Positions 28,743 through 36,907 of a DNA stretch of 64,000 bases are shown here, piece by piece. Position numbers and translations under genes: made by a program. Each line of letters begins with the position of its first letter. The stretch's first letter is position 1. The notes below the pieces were generated by a model. That model searched no databases. It worked only from the letters and a program-made list of their open reading frames with translations, and had not been told where the DNA came from. Source of the DNA: Aliiroseovarius marinus (GTDB lineage Bacteria; Pseudomonadota; Alphaproteobacteria; Rhodobacterales; Rhodobacteraceae); contig NZ_SAIT01000003.1 of NCBI RefSeq assembly GCF_004360145.1, positions 62,001 through 126,000 on the forward strand, given 5' to 3'.

Positions 28743-29928
28743 GGTCGGCTCCGGCCATAATCGCCTCGTAGATCGCGGGGTCGGTCACACCTTCGGATCC
28801 GATCAGCAACACACGCGAGGTTTCGTCCAGCCCCAGTGTGTCGGAGAGCGCCGGATCCTGACGGGCCGCGATCACGGCGGCCAGCCCAGCGACAGCGCTT
28901 TCGCCAGCTTCGACCTCGTCGTCGCCGGTTTCCGCGTTGGCCAGAAGGCGCACGGTGGGGGCCACGATGCTGTCAGGAATGGTCAGGAAGTCTGAGGCCT
29001 CTTCGGACAGGATTTCCCACGCCATTTCAGAGGGTTCACCGCAGGACAGCCCCGCCATGATGGTTTCTTCAGCAATGGCGAACGTGGTGGCCTTGCCTGC
29101 CTTCGCGCTGTCAAACAGGCAGGCCGCGAGGTCTGGTTCCACGATGACCACGCGGGGGGCGTTATCCTTGTAGAACTGTCGCAGTCCCGCCGCGACCGAA
29201 GCCGCAAGACCGCCCACGCCGCCTTGCAGGAAGACATGGGTGGGGGCATCCGCAAGGGTCTCACAGACCTCGCGCGTCATCACGCCATAACCGGCCATCA
29301 CGTCGCGGGGCGGCTCGGTATAGCCTTCCCACGAGGTGTCGGACACAACGAACCAGCCGTTTTCCTCGGCCTCGGTTTTCGCCAGAACGACGGACTCGTC
29401 ATAGTCACCTTCAATGCGGATCACATCGGCACCCAAGTCGCGCATCGCCTCGGCGCGGCCTTCGCTGACCTCGGCGTGGATATAGATGCGGCAGGGGGCG
29501 CCGAACCGCTGACAACCCCACGCCAAGGACCGCCCGTGGTTGCCATCGGTGGCCGACACCAGTGTGATTTTGGCGCAGGCATCGCGGTGTTTGCCATTGC
29601 GGATGTCTTCTAGGCTCACGTCGCGGCCCAATAGCGCGCTTAGCTCGCGTTGAAGCACGCGCAGGGCCGCGTAGGAGCCGCCAAGCGCCTTGAAGCTGCC
29701 CAGCCCGAACCGCGGGCCTTCGTGTTTATAGTCGATCCGCGCAACGCCCAGCTGCTTGGCCAACCCAGCCAAAGACACAAGAGGCGTAGGTGCGTAGCCC
29801 TCCCACGCCATGATCTCGTTACAGGCATTTGCGAAGTCCTGTTCGGACAGAACGCTGAACGCGGCTTTCGCCGGGGCGGGGGAGCCTGCTGTGTGGTGCA
29901 GGGTCGCCGTGCTGAAAATATCCTTCAT
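28735..29928 (-). CDS. dpaL: Diaminopropionate ammonia-lyase
   Basis: 397-residue PLP enzyme converting 2,3-diaminopropionate to pyruvate and two ammonia. It aligns well with E. coli YgeX/DpaL over its whole length. The PLP lysine lies in FGLGSFKALGGSYA, and both acidic residues used by YgeX are kept: ATDGNHGRS (Asp120 equivalent) and VSDTSWEGYT (Asp189 equivalent). The loops GGVGGLAASVAAGL and GLSCGEPSEMAWEIL are also shared. The ATG at 29928 lies 2 bases behind the M20D stop with AAGGA about 6 nt upstream. A longer frame upstream only overlaps the M20D gene and is rejected. Threonine dehydratase is less likely because the two catalytic aspartates are specific. Confidence 0.88.
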   Translation of the reverse strand: MKDIFSTATLHHTAGSPAPAKAAFSVLSEQDFANACNEIMAWEGYAPTPLVSLAGLAKQLGVARIDYKHEGPRFGLGSFKALGGSYAALRVLQRELSALLGRDVSLEDIRNGKHRDACAKITLVSATDGNHGRSLAWGCQRFGAPCRIYIHAEVSEGRAEAMRDLGADVIRIEGDYDESVVLAKTEAEENGWFVVSDTSWEGYTEPPRDVMAGYGVMTREVCETLADAPTHVFLQGGVGGLAASVAAGLRQFYKDNAPRVVIVEPDLAACLFDSAKAGKATTFAIAEETIMAGLSCGEPSEMAWEILSEEASDFLTIPDSIVAPTVRLLANAETGDDEVEAGESAVAGLAAVIAARQDPALSDTLGLDETSRVLLIGSEGVTDPAIYEAIMAGADHV

Positions 29929-29930
29929 GA

Positions 29931-31064
29931 TCAGTCCTTTCGGGTGGGCAGGCGATCCTGCACAAGCTGGGTCCAGAACGCGGCCCCGATGGGCAAAAGC
30001 GCGTCGTTGAAGTCGTAATCTGCGGCATGCAGGGGCTGGCCATGCGCGCCGTCGGTGCCGTTGCCCAGAAGCAGGAAACAGCCCGGGACGGCCGCTGCAA
30101 AATGGGCGAAATCCTCCGAGAAGCTCATCGGTTGGCGGTCGGGGATCACGTCGCACCCGGCGGCCTTGGCCGCGCGACTGACGGCCTGTGTCGGTTCGTC
30201 TGCATTGATGGTTTCAATGAACTCGGTCTGGAACTGCACCGTGGCAGTCACCCCGTGCGCCGCCGCCACGCCATCGGTGATCTGACGCATGAAGCGTTCA
30301 ACAGCCAGACGATCCTCGGGCGCGCGGGCGCGGACATCGCCTTTTAGCACCGCTTGACCCGGCAACACATTGCGCTGCCCATCCGTTACGAATTCCGTCA
30401 CCGAGACCACAACGCCCGCTCCCGGTGCCAGCTTGCGCGCTACGATGGTTTGAAGGGCCGTGACCAGTTCTACCCCGACTGTGATCGCATCCACACCGAC
30501 TTGCGGCATCGAGGCATGTCCACCCTGACCGTGCACCGTGATTTCAAAAAGGCTTTCGCTGCTGCAGATCAGCCCGGGACGGGTCGAGACCTGACCAACC
30601 GGCGCACCGGGCAGGTTGTGGATGGCATAGACCTCGTCGACCGGGAAGCGCTCCAACACGCCTTCGTCAATCATCGCCCGCGCGCCCAAGCCGTGTTCTT
30701 CGTTCGGTTGGAACAGGAAGACGACGGTTCCATCGAAATCGGCATCCTTCGTCAGCTTTTCGGCCGCGCCCAGCAGCATGGTCATGTGCCCGTCATGGCC
30801 GCAGGCATGCATCACACCAGGTGTCTCGGACGCGTAGTCATGGGTGGTGTTTTCCAAAATCGGGAGCGCATCCATGTCCGCCCGCAGCCCGATCGCGCGG
30901 TTGCCCGTGCCCTTGCGCAAGACACCCACGACGCCCACGCCCTCATGCACCTCGATCCCGAGGTTGCGCAGATGCTTTGCCACCCGCGCTTTGGTGTGCT
31001 CTTCCTGAAAGCCCAATTCCGGCTGGCGGTGAAATTGTCGCCGCATCTCGGTCAAATGATTCAC
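29931..31064 (-). CDS. M20D-family amidohydrolase (N-acyl-amino-acid hydrolase type)
   Basis: 377-residue dinuclear metal amidohydrolase of the IAA-amino-acid hydrolase / hippurate hydrolase group, which deacylates N-acyl amino acids. Motifs are RRQFHRQPELGFQEEHT, GLRADMDALPI, MHACGHDGHMTMLLGAA (metal ligands), FLFQPNEEHGLGA, and the dimerisation domain GQGGHASMPQVGVDAI. The C-terminal metal-ligand segment appears as MSFSEDFAHF and GNGTDGAHGQPLHAADYDFN. The start is a GTG at 31064 with a strong AGGAGG 5 nt upstream. First gene of the diaminopropionate operon, it most plausibly removes an acyl group to release the amino acid for DpaL. Confidence 0.85.
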   Translation of the reverse strand: MNHLTEMRRQFHRQPELGFQEEHTKARVAKHLRNLGIEVHEGVGVVGVLRKGTGNRAIGLRADMDALPILENTTHDYASETPGVMHACGHDGHMTMLLGAAEKLTKDADFDGTVVFLFQPNEEHGLGARAMIDEGVLERFPVDEVYAIHNLPGAPVGQVSTRPGLICSSESLFEITVHGQGGHASMPQVGVDAITVGVELVTALQTIVARKLAPGAGVVVSVTEFVTDGQRNVLPGQAVLKGDVRARAPEDRLAVERFMRQITDGVAAAHGVTATVQFQTEFIETINADEPTQAVSRAAKAAGCDVIPDRQPMSFSEDFAHFAAAVPGCFLLLGNGTDGAHGQPLHAADYDFNDALLPIGAAFWTQLVQDRLPTRKD

Positions 31065-31126
31065 GCCACCCTCCTGATCTTCTTACGTGTATCCTAGTGC
31101 GTCAGGTGGGACTGTGAACGTCTAAG

Positions 31127-31186
31127 TTTTGCAAAAACGTTCCGAAATAGATTGCGTATTGTGCAGATTGCGATGATTTTCGGAAC
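31127..31186. promoter_or_regulatory. Candidate operator in the divergent AsnC / catabolic-operon gap
   Basis: The 122-base divergent gap holds a 10-bp palindrome TTTTGCAAAA (31127-31136) and a 9-bp inverted repeat GTTCCGAAA (31139-31147) / TTTCGGAAC (31178-31186). The right arm touches the ATG of the Lrp/AsnC gene. This is a good place for autoregulation and for control of the operon that leaves leftward. Binding is inferred only from position and symmetry. Confidence 0.6.
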
Positions 31187-31636
31187 ATGGATGACAAAGA
31201 CCTACATATTCTACGGCTGGTGCAAGAAAACGCCCGCCTGACTGCAGAGACGATCAGCGAGCGCGTCGGGCTGTCCCCCGCGGCCGTTCAGAAGCGATTG
31301 AAAAAGCTAAGAGAAGCTGGTGTGATCGAGCGCGAGATCGCCGTGTTGTCGCCAAAAAAGCTGGACCGAGATCTGACCGTGATCGTCGAGGTTTTGCTCG
31401 AACGGGAGAATCGCCAGCAACTTGAAGAATTCAAGAAAAGGATGCGCACCGCGCCATCAGTGCAGCAGTGTTATTACACCACCGGCGAGGCTGATTTCCT
31501 GCTGATCCTGTCGGTGCGCGACATCAAGGAATACGAGGCCTTTACGCAGGAGCATTTCTTTGATGCCTCCAACATCAGCCGGTTCAAGACGTCAATCGTC
31601 ATGGATCGGGTAAAGCGCTCACTGGACGTGTTGTAA
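31187..31636 (+). CDS. Lrp/AsnC-family transcriptional regulator
   Basis: 149 residues. An N-terminal winged helix-turn-helix (MDDKDLHILRLVQENARLTA, then SERVGLSPAAVQKRLKKLRE) precedes a RAM/AsnC ligand-binding domain (RTAPSVQQCYYTTGEADFLLIL; FDASNISRFKTSIVMDRVK). Feast/famine regulators usually sense amino acids and often control a neighbouring amino-acid catabolic operon. It is divergent from the M20D-DpaL-M24-racemase operon and its start abuts an inverted repeat. The effector is predicted to be diaminopropionate or a related amino acid. Its 3' end overlaps the convergent membrane-protein gene by 18 bases. Confidence 0.9.
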   Translation: MDDKDLHILRLVQENARLTAETISERVGLSPAAVQKRLKKLREAGVIEREIAVLSPKKLDRDLTVIVEVLLERENRQQLEEFKKRMRTAPSVQQCYYTTGEADFLLILSVRDIKEYEAFTQEHFFDASNISRFKTSIVMDRVKRSLDVL

Positions 31637-33334
31637 GGCGTCCTGCTGATCCGGTTTGCGCCGTCTACGTGCCGTGCCGATAAGATATGCAAAGGCGGCA
31701 ACGGACAGAAACGACAGGACCAAACTGATCTTCTCGCTGATATGATAGGGTAGGGTCAGATGGATCGACTGCCCGTTGAAGCCACCTTCCGGGGCAAGGA
31801 CTTCGATCACGCCGAAATCGGGATTTGCAGAAAGGTGAAGAGGGGTTCCATCGTCAAGTTGCCCCGTCCAGAACTGCCAATACTGGATCGGAAGCACCAG
31901 CTTCTGCTGATCGGGCATATTCTTGATGATGTAAGACCGGGACGCGCTTTCAATGACAACGCCATCGGGCAACTGCTTGCTCACGTCTTTCGCCATAAGA
32001 TCGAGGATCTCGGGGACGACCAATACGTATTTCTTGTGGGACAGCGTGATATGAAAGCGCTGTTCGATCGCTTTGCTTGTTTCGGGGCTGAGATACTCCA
32101 TCGCGGCATTGGGCATCGTTGCCTCGTCATACCCGGTCATAATGGCCTCGGCCGATGGCTGAAGGATCTTGTAGAACGGGGCCAGAGCCATGAATGTCAG
32201 TATGATCACCAGCCGCGAACGGGTGTGAACCGGTGTTCGTGCCAACACGGTCATCACGGCAATGCTGGCTGCAAAGTCATTGAACACCAGAAAACGCCAC
32301 GGAAACTGTACTTTCTGAATGATCCAGGCATCCCAAATGGGTGCCGAGACCACCGAGTTCATCAGCATTGTCAGAGCCACCGGGACTACAATCCAGACCA
32401 GCAGTGGGCCTCGTGCATAGATCAACGAGATCCCGACCACGGGAACAGTGGCCAGGAACGCACAAAGCATTATCCATGATGTCTCGGAATGCTGTGGGCT
32501 GGAAGTGGCCCCCCATAGCCACGTATTTGCCTCGAAGAATCCCGAGAACAGGATGTGAGGGGACACTGTGTCTAGTAACGAAAGTGCGGGAACCCAATAG
32601 AAGCTGGACATGAGCATGCCCAGAAGCCCCCAAAGCGAAAGCGAGAGCAAGAATGGCCTAATTGACTCGTTTGTGCGCCATTTTCGAACGGCGCTGACCA
32701 GCGCAACGGCCAAGAAAACATGCGCGGCCAGCAGGGTTGTCGGTAGATGGCACAGCGCAAGTCCTGCCACCCCGATTGCGACAATCCAGCCATGCCTGCC
32801 GTCGCTCCGAACCGAGTCAACGCCCAACGCAATAAGGGGCAGGAAGGCAAATGCTGCAAATTCGCCAATGGCCTGACGCATGAACCAATCCAGCCACAGG
32901 TGATACGGCAAGACGAGATACACAAGGCTTCCCAGCAGTGACATTTTGGGGCTGAAATAGCGGCGAGCAAACAGAAAGAACGTCGCGCCGCTGAACAACC
33001 AAAAGAACGCTGCCGTCAGAAGCAGTTCGGTACTGGTCGCGCATCCCGGGCAGAGCGGCGCGATCAATCCACCGGCGGTCCAGAAGGGCAATGGCCCATA
33101 GAAGAAGAAATCATGGCCACCCAAAGAACTCCAAAGACCGGGTAGGTGTTTTGGGTAGGGGCTGGAAAGCGTGAGTGTTGCGCCAAACTCCGCGGCCCAA
33201 GTGTGGTTGAAGCTTGCGCTCGCCCCATCGGACAATCCGGCGGCAAAGAACAGCACAAGACACAGTGCGCCGATGCCGACGACGAAAAACCGACGGGATA
33301 ACAGTTGCTTATTGATGGGCACGGTGACCAACAC
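31619..33334 (-). CDS. Polytopic membrane protein, PTPS-related / GT-C-like
   Basis: About 571 residues with roughly 10-11 membrane segments and one soluble C-terminal region (about residues 400-535). The segment VYLVLPYHLWLDWFMRQAIGEFAAFAFLPLIALG is characteristic of the large bacterial membrane family annotated as '6-pyruvoyl-tetrahydropterin synthase-related'. That family has a glycosyltransferase-C-like topology and no proven enzymatic role. The soluble part may be a carbohydrate- or lipid-linked-sugar domain. The start (GTG 33334, or GTG 33322) is uncertain because no clear Shine-Dalgarno is visible. Base composition is slightly poorer in GC than its neighbours. It overlaps the AsnC gene by 18 bases, tail to tail. 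Confidence 0.7.
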   Translation of the reverse strand: MLVTVPINKQLLSRRFFVVGIGALCLVLFFAAGLSDGASASFNHTWAAEFGATLTLSSPYPKHLPGLWSSLGGHDFFFYGPLPFWTAGGLIAPLCPGCATSTELLLTAAFFWLFSGATFFLFARRYFSPKMSLLGSLVYLVLPYHLWLDWFMRQAIGEFAAFAFLPLIALGVDSVRSDGRHGWIVAIGVAGLALCHLPTTLLAAHVFLAVALVSAVRKWRTNESIRPFLLSLSLWGLLGMLMSSFYWVPALSLLDTVSPHILFSGFFEANTWLWGATSSPQHSETSWIMLCAFLATVPVVGISLIYARGPLLVWIVVPVALTMLMNSVVSAPIWDAWIIQKVQFPWRFLVFNDFAASIAVMTVLARTPVHTRSRLVIILTFMALAPFYKILQPSAEAIMTGYDEATMPNAAMEYLSPETSKAIEQRFHITLSHKKYVLVVPEILDLMAKDVSKQLPDGVVIESASRSYIIKNMPDQQKLVLPIQYWQFWTGQLDDGTPLHLSANPDFGVIEVLAPEGGFNGQSIHLTLPYHISEKISLVLSFLSVAAFAYLIGTARRRRKPDQQDALQHVQ

Positions 33335-33474
33335 GAACGCTCGAAATCTAAAATCTATCTAAAATGGAGAAGATCTGATCTCGTTTGTCGCACAGCCCTG
33401 AAGGATGTGTCCATATAAAAGACCTTGGGCGCCGCGAACAGCACCACGGTGCGCTGGAAGTGGAAACTTGGGCC

Positions 33475-33517
33475 AAAACAACAAAAGCGCCCCAAGCTGG
33501 AGCGCTTTTGTTGTTTT
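33475..33517 (-). terminator. Long hairpin terminator behind tRNA-Asn
   Basis: Left arm AAAACAACAAAAGCGC (33475-33490) pairs perfectly over 16 bp with GCGCTTTTGTTGTTTT (33502-33517), with three further pairs inside an 11-nt loop region. It lies about 20 bases behind the 3' end of tRNA-Asn, which is transcribed leftward, and has T-rich flanks on both strands, so it could act in both directions. Confidence 0.8.
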
Positions 33518-33537
33518 TCAACCTCTTAGAGGAAGGT

Positions 33538-33612
33538 TGGCTCCGGCGGTAGGGATCGAACCTACGACCAATTGATTAACAGTCAACTGCTCTACCGCTG
33601 AGCTACGCCGGA
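33538..33612 (-). tRNA. tRNA-Asn (anticodon GTT)
   Basis: 75 nt with encoded CCA. The acceptor stem TCCGGCG pairs with CGCCGGA, the discriminator is G, the D-arm has GCTC/GAGC, the anticodon stem is TTGAC/GTCAA-like with loop TGTTAAT (anticodon GTT), and the T-arm contains GGTTCGATCC. A long hairpin terminator follows at 33475-33517. Confidence 0.97.
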
Positions 33613-33660
33613 ACATGGGGGGCTTATAGCCAGCGCGATTCCGGGCCGCAAGAGGCGAAA

Positions 33661-34587
33661 TTAATTTTTTTCACCCCTCATTCGAAAAATTGCGTTGGCC
33701 TCTAATTGGGGCGTGGCGGCGACGATTTCCCGGGTGGCCAGATCGATCAAGTGGGCAAAGACATTCCGCTCGGCAGCGGGGATCAGAGCGTCGGGGGTTT
33801 CGGTATAGATTTCGCGGGTCAGCGCGGGGACAGTGGCGTCTTCCAGGCGGGATAGGGTGGCCAGGATCTCGGCCTCGCGGGTCAGGCGGTGGTTGATCAG
33901 CCAGCTTAGCCGCTCGGCGGGCGTGTCGATTCTGTCGCCGTGGGCAGGGTAGTAGACGCGGTCCTGACGCGCTTGGAGCTTGCGACATGAGGCCATGAAT
34001 GCGGTCAGGTCACCATCGGGCGGCGAAACCAGAGAGCTGGCCCAGCCCATGATGTGATCCCCCGTAAAAACAACGCCTTGGGTCGCAAAGCTGATGTGGT
34101 TGGCGAAGTGGCCGGGGGTCCAGATCGTCTCGATCTTCAGTCCGCCCGCCGTGAAAACCTCGCCATCAGACAGGGTGATGTCACAGGTAAAACTGGCATC
34201 CACGCCTTCGCCGCCGGATTTCAGGCCACGCGCGACCAGATCGTGCATGACTGCGCTACGTCCAGCCATGGCATTGCCAAAGGCCAAAACAGGGGCGCCT
34301 GTGGCGTCGGACAAGGGGCGGGCCAGCGGCGAGTGATCCAGATGCGCGTGGGTCACAAGGATTTGGGTGATCCGTTCACCGGGCTGCAGCCCATCCAGAA
34401 TGGCCTGCATATGGGAGGGATCGGCAGGGCCGGGGTCGATCACCGCCACATCGCCTTCGCCCATAACAAACGTGTTGGTGCCCCAATAAGTCATAGGCGA
34501 GGGGTTGTGGGCGATGATCCGGCGGATGCCGGGCTCCATCTGCTGCATGATACCTGCGGCGGGGCGATCTTTCGGCTCGGATACCAT
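33661..34587 (-). CDS. MBL-fold metallo-hydrolase (LACTB2-like)
   Basis: 308-residue metallo-beta-lactamase-fold hydrolase. The metal-binding motif is LVTHAHLDHSPLARPL near residue 90, with additional ligands in WTPGHFANHISF and VVFTGDHIMGW, and the C-terminal His in VYYPAHGDRI. The C-terminal helical domain (about residues 220-300: LINHRLTREAEILATL, VFAHLIDLATREIV) is of the winged-helix type found in LACTB2/endoribonuclease-like members. The substrate is not known: nuclease, glyoxalase II-like thioesterase and phosphodiesterase are all possible. The ATG at 34587 has AAAGGA about 6-7 nt upstream, which decides the start over a frame 14 codons longer. Divergent from the histidine kinase. Confidence 0.85.
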   Translation of the reverse strand: MVSEPKDRPAAGIMQQMEPGIRRIIAHNPSPMTYWGTNTFVMGEGDVAVIDPGPADPSHMQAILDGLQPGERITQILVTHAHLDHSPLARPLSDATGAPVLAFGNAMAGRSAVMHDLVARGLKSGGEGVDASFTCDITLSDGEVFTAGGLKIETIWTPGHFANHISFATQGVVFTGDHIMGWASSLVSPPDGDLTAFMASCRKLQARQDRVYYPAHGDRIDTPAERLSWLINHRLTREAEILATLSRLEDATVPALTREIYTETPDALIPAAERNVFAHLIDLATREIVAATPQLEANAIFRMRGEKN

Positions 34588-34671
34588 CAGCTGTCCTTTC
34601 ACTGTGTTTCCACCTTCCTGACGCCGCACCCTGCGCTTGGCAAGCGCGTCGCCGCGTCATAGGGTCGGGCC

Positions 34672-36024
34672 ATGTCGCAGACGAACCGCCCCCACGGCGC
34701 CAATTGGCGCGATTTCGCATGGCTAAAGCAGTTCATGCCGCGCGGGCTGTACGGACGAGCGGCGCTGATTCTGATTGTGCCGATCGTGTCGCTGCAATTG
34801 GTGGTGTCCGTTGTGTTCATTCAACGCCATTTCAACCGGATTACAGTGCAGATGACGGATGCTGTGGTCGCCGAAGTGTCGCTGATTGTCAGTCAGGCCA
34901 ATGCCTCCAAGACGGTGGATCAAGCTCTTGAGGCTGCACGACGCATTGCCACGCCGCTGGACACCCGGGTCGCTTTGCCCAGCGATCCCGTCACCACACA
35001 ACGACAACTTTCTGATTTCACCGGGACTCGAGTCGTCAGCACGTTAGAGCAGGGGCTTTCTGACCTGATCGGGGTTGATCTGGAAACCAATCGGGCTTTG
35101 GTGACCATGGCTATCTCTACAGACCATGGCATCCTGCGCGTTGTGCTGAATCGCGACCGCGTCTCGGCCACCAACCCGCATCAATTGCTGGTCCTGATGG
35201 TTGTCACGGGATTTCTGATGACCTTGATTGCCTATCTTTTTTTACGCAACCAACTGCGTCCCATCCGCCGTTTGGCCCGCGCGGCCGAGGCCTTCGGGAA
35301 GGGGCAGGTGCTTCCGTACAGATTGGCGGGCGCGACCGAGGTCCGGGCGGCTGGCAAAGCCTTTTTGGACATGCGCTCGCGCATTGATCGGCAGATTGAA
35401 CAGCGCACCTTGATGCTGTCGGGCGTCAGCCACGATTTACGGACGCCTTTGACGCGGTTGCGTCTAGGGTTGTCGATGCTCGAGGATGACGCGCGCGATG
35501 ATCTTCAGCGCGACGTGGATGAAATGGAGCGTCTGGTCGACGGATTTCTGGGATTCGCGCAGGCCGATGCGCTGGAAGACGCGCCCGAGCAGGTGGATCC
35601 GGTCGAATTTGTGCATCACTTGGCTGAAAACGCCCAGCGGGCCGGAATGAATGTGACGCTGGGCGAGGTCGCGGATCTTGATGAACGTCCTCTAAGGCGC
35701 GCCTCTCTGGAACGGGCGTTGGACAATCTGCTAGGCAATGCCACACGCTATGGCTCTCGCGCGCGCCTGTCCTTGATCCAAGGGCGGGGCGATTTGCGGT
35801 TCGTGATCGAAGACGACGGACCGGGCATTGCCGTTGAAGACCGCGAGGAGGCGTTGAAACCCTTCGCCCGTCTGGACAAAGCCCGCAACCAGAACAAGGG
35901 GTCCGGCGTTGGGCTGGGTCTGTCTATCGCCAGCGACATTGCACGCGGCCACGGGGGGCATCTGCGGCTGGGGGACAGCGCGGATCTGGGCGGTTTGAAG
36001 GTCGAACTTGTGCTGCCGCTGTAA
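34672..36024 (+). CDS. EnvZ-like sensor histidine kinase (orphan in this window)
   Basis: 450 residues. Two membrane segments (about 29-50 and 166-190) flank a periplasmic sensor domain of about 115 residues. A HAMP domain follows (LRNQLRPIRRLARAAEAFGKG), then HisKA with phospho-accepting His in GVSHDLRTPLTRLRL near residue 253, and HATPase with N-box LDNLLGNATRYG, G1 EDDGPGI and G2 GSGVGLGLSIA. All catalytic motifs are intact. No response-regulator gene lies next to it, so its partner must be elsewhere. In this group EnvZ-like kinases often pair with an OmpR-type regulator that is separately encoded. Confidence 0.88.
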   Translation: MSQTNRPHGANWRDFAWLKQFMPRGLYGRAALILIVPIVSLQLVVSVVFIQRHFNRITVQMTDAVVAEVSLIVSQANASKTVDQALEAARRIATPLDTRVALPSDPVTTQRQLSDFTGTRVVSTLEQGLSDLIGVDLETNRALVTMAISTDHGILRVVLNRDRVSATNPHQLLVLMVVTGFLMTLIAYLFLRNQLRPIRRLARAAEAFGKGQVLPYRLAGATEVRAAGKAFLDMRSRIDRQIEQRTLMLSGVSHDLRTPLTRLRLGLSMLEDDARDDLQRDVDEMERLVDGFLGFAQADALEDAPEQVDPVEFVHHLAENAQRAGMNVTLGEVADLDERPLRRASLERALDNLLGNATRYGSRARLSLIQGRGDLRFVIEDDGPGIAVEDREEALKPFARLDKARNQNKGSGVGLGLSIASDIARGHGGHLRLGDSADLGGLKVELVLPL

Positions 36025-36093
36025 GGTGGTCGCAAACAAGCTCGACACGGCGCAATTTGACCTGTCTTCTGGACCAAATCGAAAGGAATGCCT

Positions 36094-36849
36094 ATGGCCG
36101 TCACTGCCTCTATGCCCAATATTGCCCACTGGAATGAACGTGTTGATATGGCCGCGGCCTTTCGCTGGACCGCGCGTCTGAACATGCACGAGGGCGTCGC
36201 GAACCATTTCAGCCTCGCGGTGAATGACAGCGGTACCAAGTTCCTGATGAACCCCAACCAGATGCATTTCGCGCGAATCCGGGCCTCGGATCTGCTGGAA
36301 ATCGACGCGGATGATCCCAGCACGATGGACCGCCCGGACGCGCCGGACCCGACCGCCTGGGGTCTGCACGGGGGCGTTCACCGCCACTGTCCCCACGCGC
36401 GCTGCGTGATGCATGTGCACTCGATCCACGCGACGGTTCTGGCGTCCTTGGCGGACAGCAATCTGCCGCCCATCGACCAGAACTGCGCGACGTTCTACAA
36501 CCGCTATGTGATCGACGATGGCTATGGCGGCTTGGCGTTCGAGGATGAGGGCGAACGCTGTGCCGCTTTGCTAACCGACCCCAAGGTAAAGGTCATGATC
36601 ATGGGCAATCACGGAGTATTGGTGATCGGAGACAGCGTCGCCGACACGTTCAACCGCCTCTACTATTTCGAACGCGCGGCCGAGACCTATATCCGTGCCC
36701 TGCAAACCGGCCAGCCCTTGCGTGTGCTGTCAGATGAGATCGCCGAGAAAACCGCGCAGGAGCTGGAAGAGTACCCCGAGCAGGGGGATCGGCACATGGC
36801 CGAGCTGCGGGCGATTTTGGACGAAGAAGGCAGCAACTACGCCACATAG
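36094..36849 (+). CDS. Class II aldolase/adducin-family protein
   Basis: 251 residues. The zinc-binding motif HVHSIHATVLASL (about residues 109-121) and the C-terminal metal ligand in MGNHGVLVIGD are present, and the start RWTARLNMHEGVANHFSLAV is typical of the family. The family covers fuculose- and rhamnulose-phosphate aldolases, ribulose-5-phosphate epimerases and many uncharacterised decarboxylases or dehydratases, so the reaction cannot be named. ATG 36094 is preferred because AAAGGA lies 6 nt upstream; an ATG two codons earlier sits too close to it. Confidence 0.8.
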   Translation: MAVTASMPNIAHWNERVDMAAAFRWTARLNMHEGVANHFSLAVNDSGTKFLMNPNQMHFARIRASDLLEIDADDPSTMDRPDAPDPTAWGLHGGVHRHCPHARCVMHVHSIHATVLASLADSNLPPIDQNCATFYNRYVIDDGYGGLAFEDEGERCAALLTDPKVKVMIMGNHGVLVIGDSVADTFNRLYYFERAAETYIRALQTGQPLRVLSDEIAEKTAQELEEYPEQGDRHMAELRAILDEEGSNYAT

Positions 36850-36867
36850 GCACCGTAGGGTAAATGG

Positions 36868-36901
36868 CCTTCGTGATGCGCAGGATGCGGCATCACGAAG
36901 G
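36868..36901. terminator. Hairpin between convergent aldolase and reductase genes
   Basis: Perfect 12-bp stem: CCTTCGTGATGC (36868-36879) and GCATCACGAAGG (36890-36901), with a 10-nt loop. It is placed to stop transcription from either side; no clear T-run on either strand. Confidence 0.65.
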
Positions 36902-36907
36902 ACCTTC

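Noticed and set aside
26795-31636. Calling the operon an ectoine-degradation (doe/eut) cluster
   Set aside because: The PLP protein fits diaminopropionate ammonia-lyase better than EutB, the hydrolase is M20D rather than the AstE-like DoeB, the M24 protein lacks the DoeA-like N-terminus, and no ornithine-cyclodeaminase-like gene is present.
33335-33474. Possible gene or attachment site next to tRNA-Asn
   Set aside because: No integrase, no direct repeat of the tRNA 3' end and no plausible coding frame.
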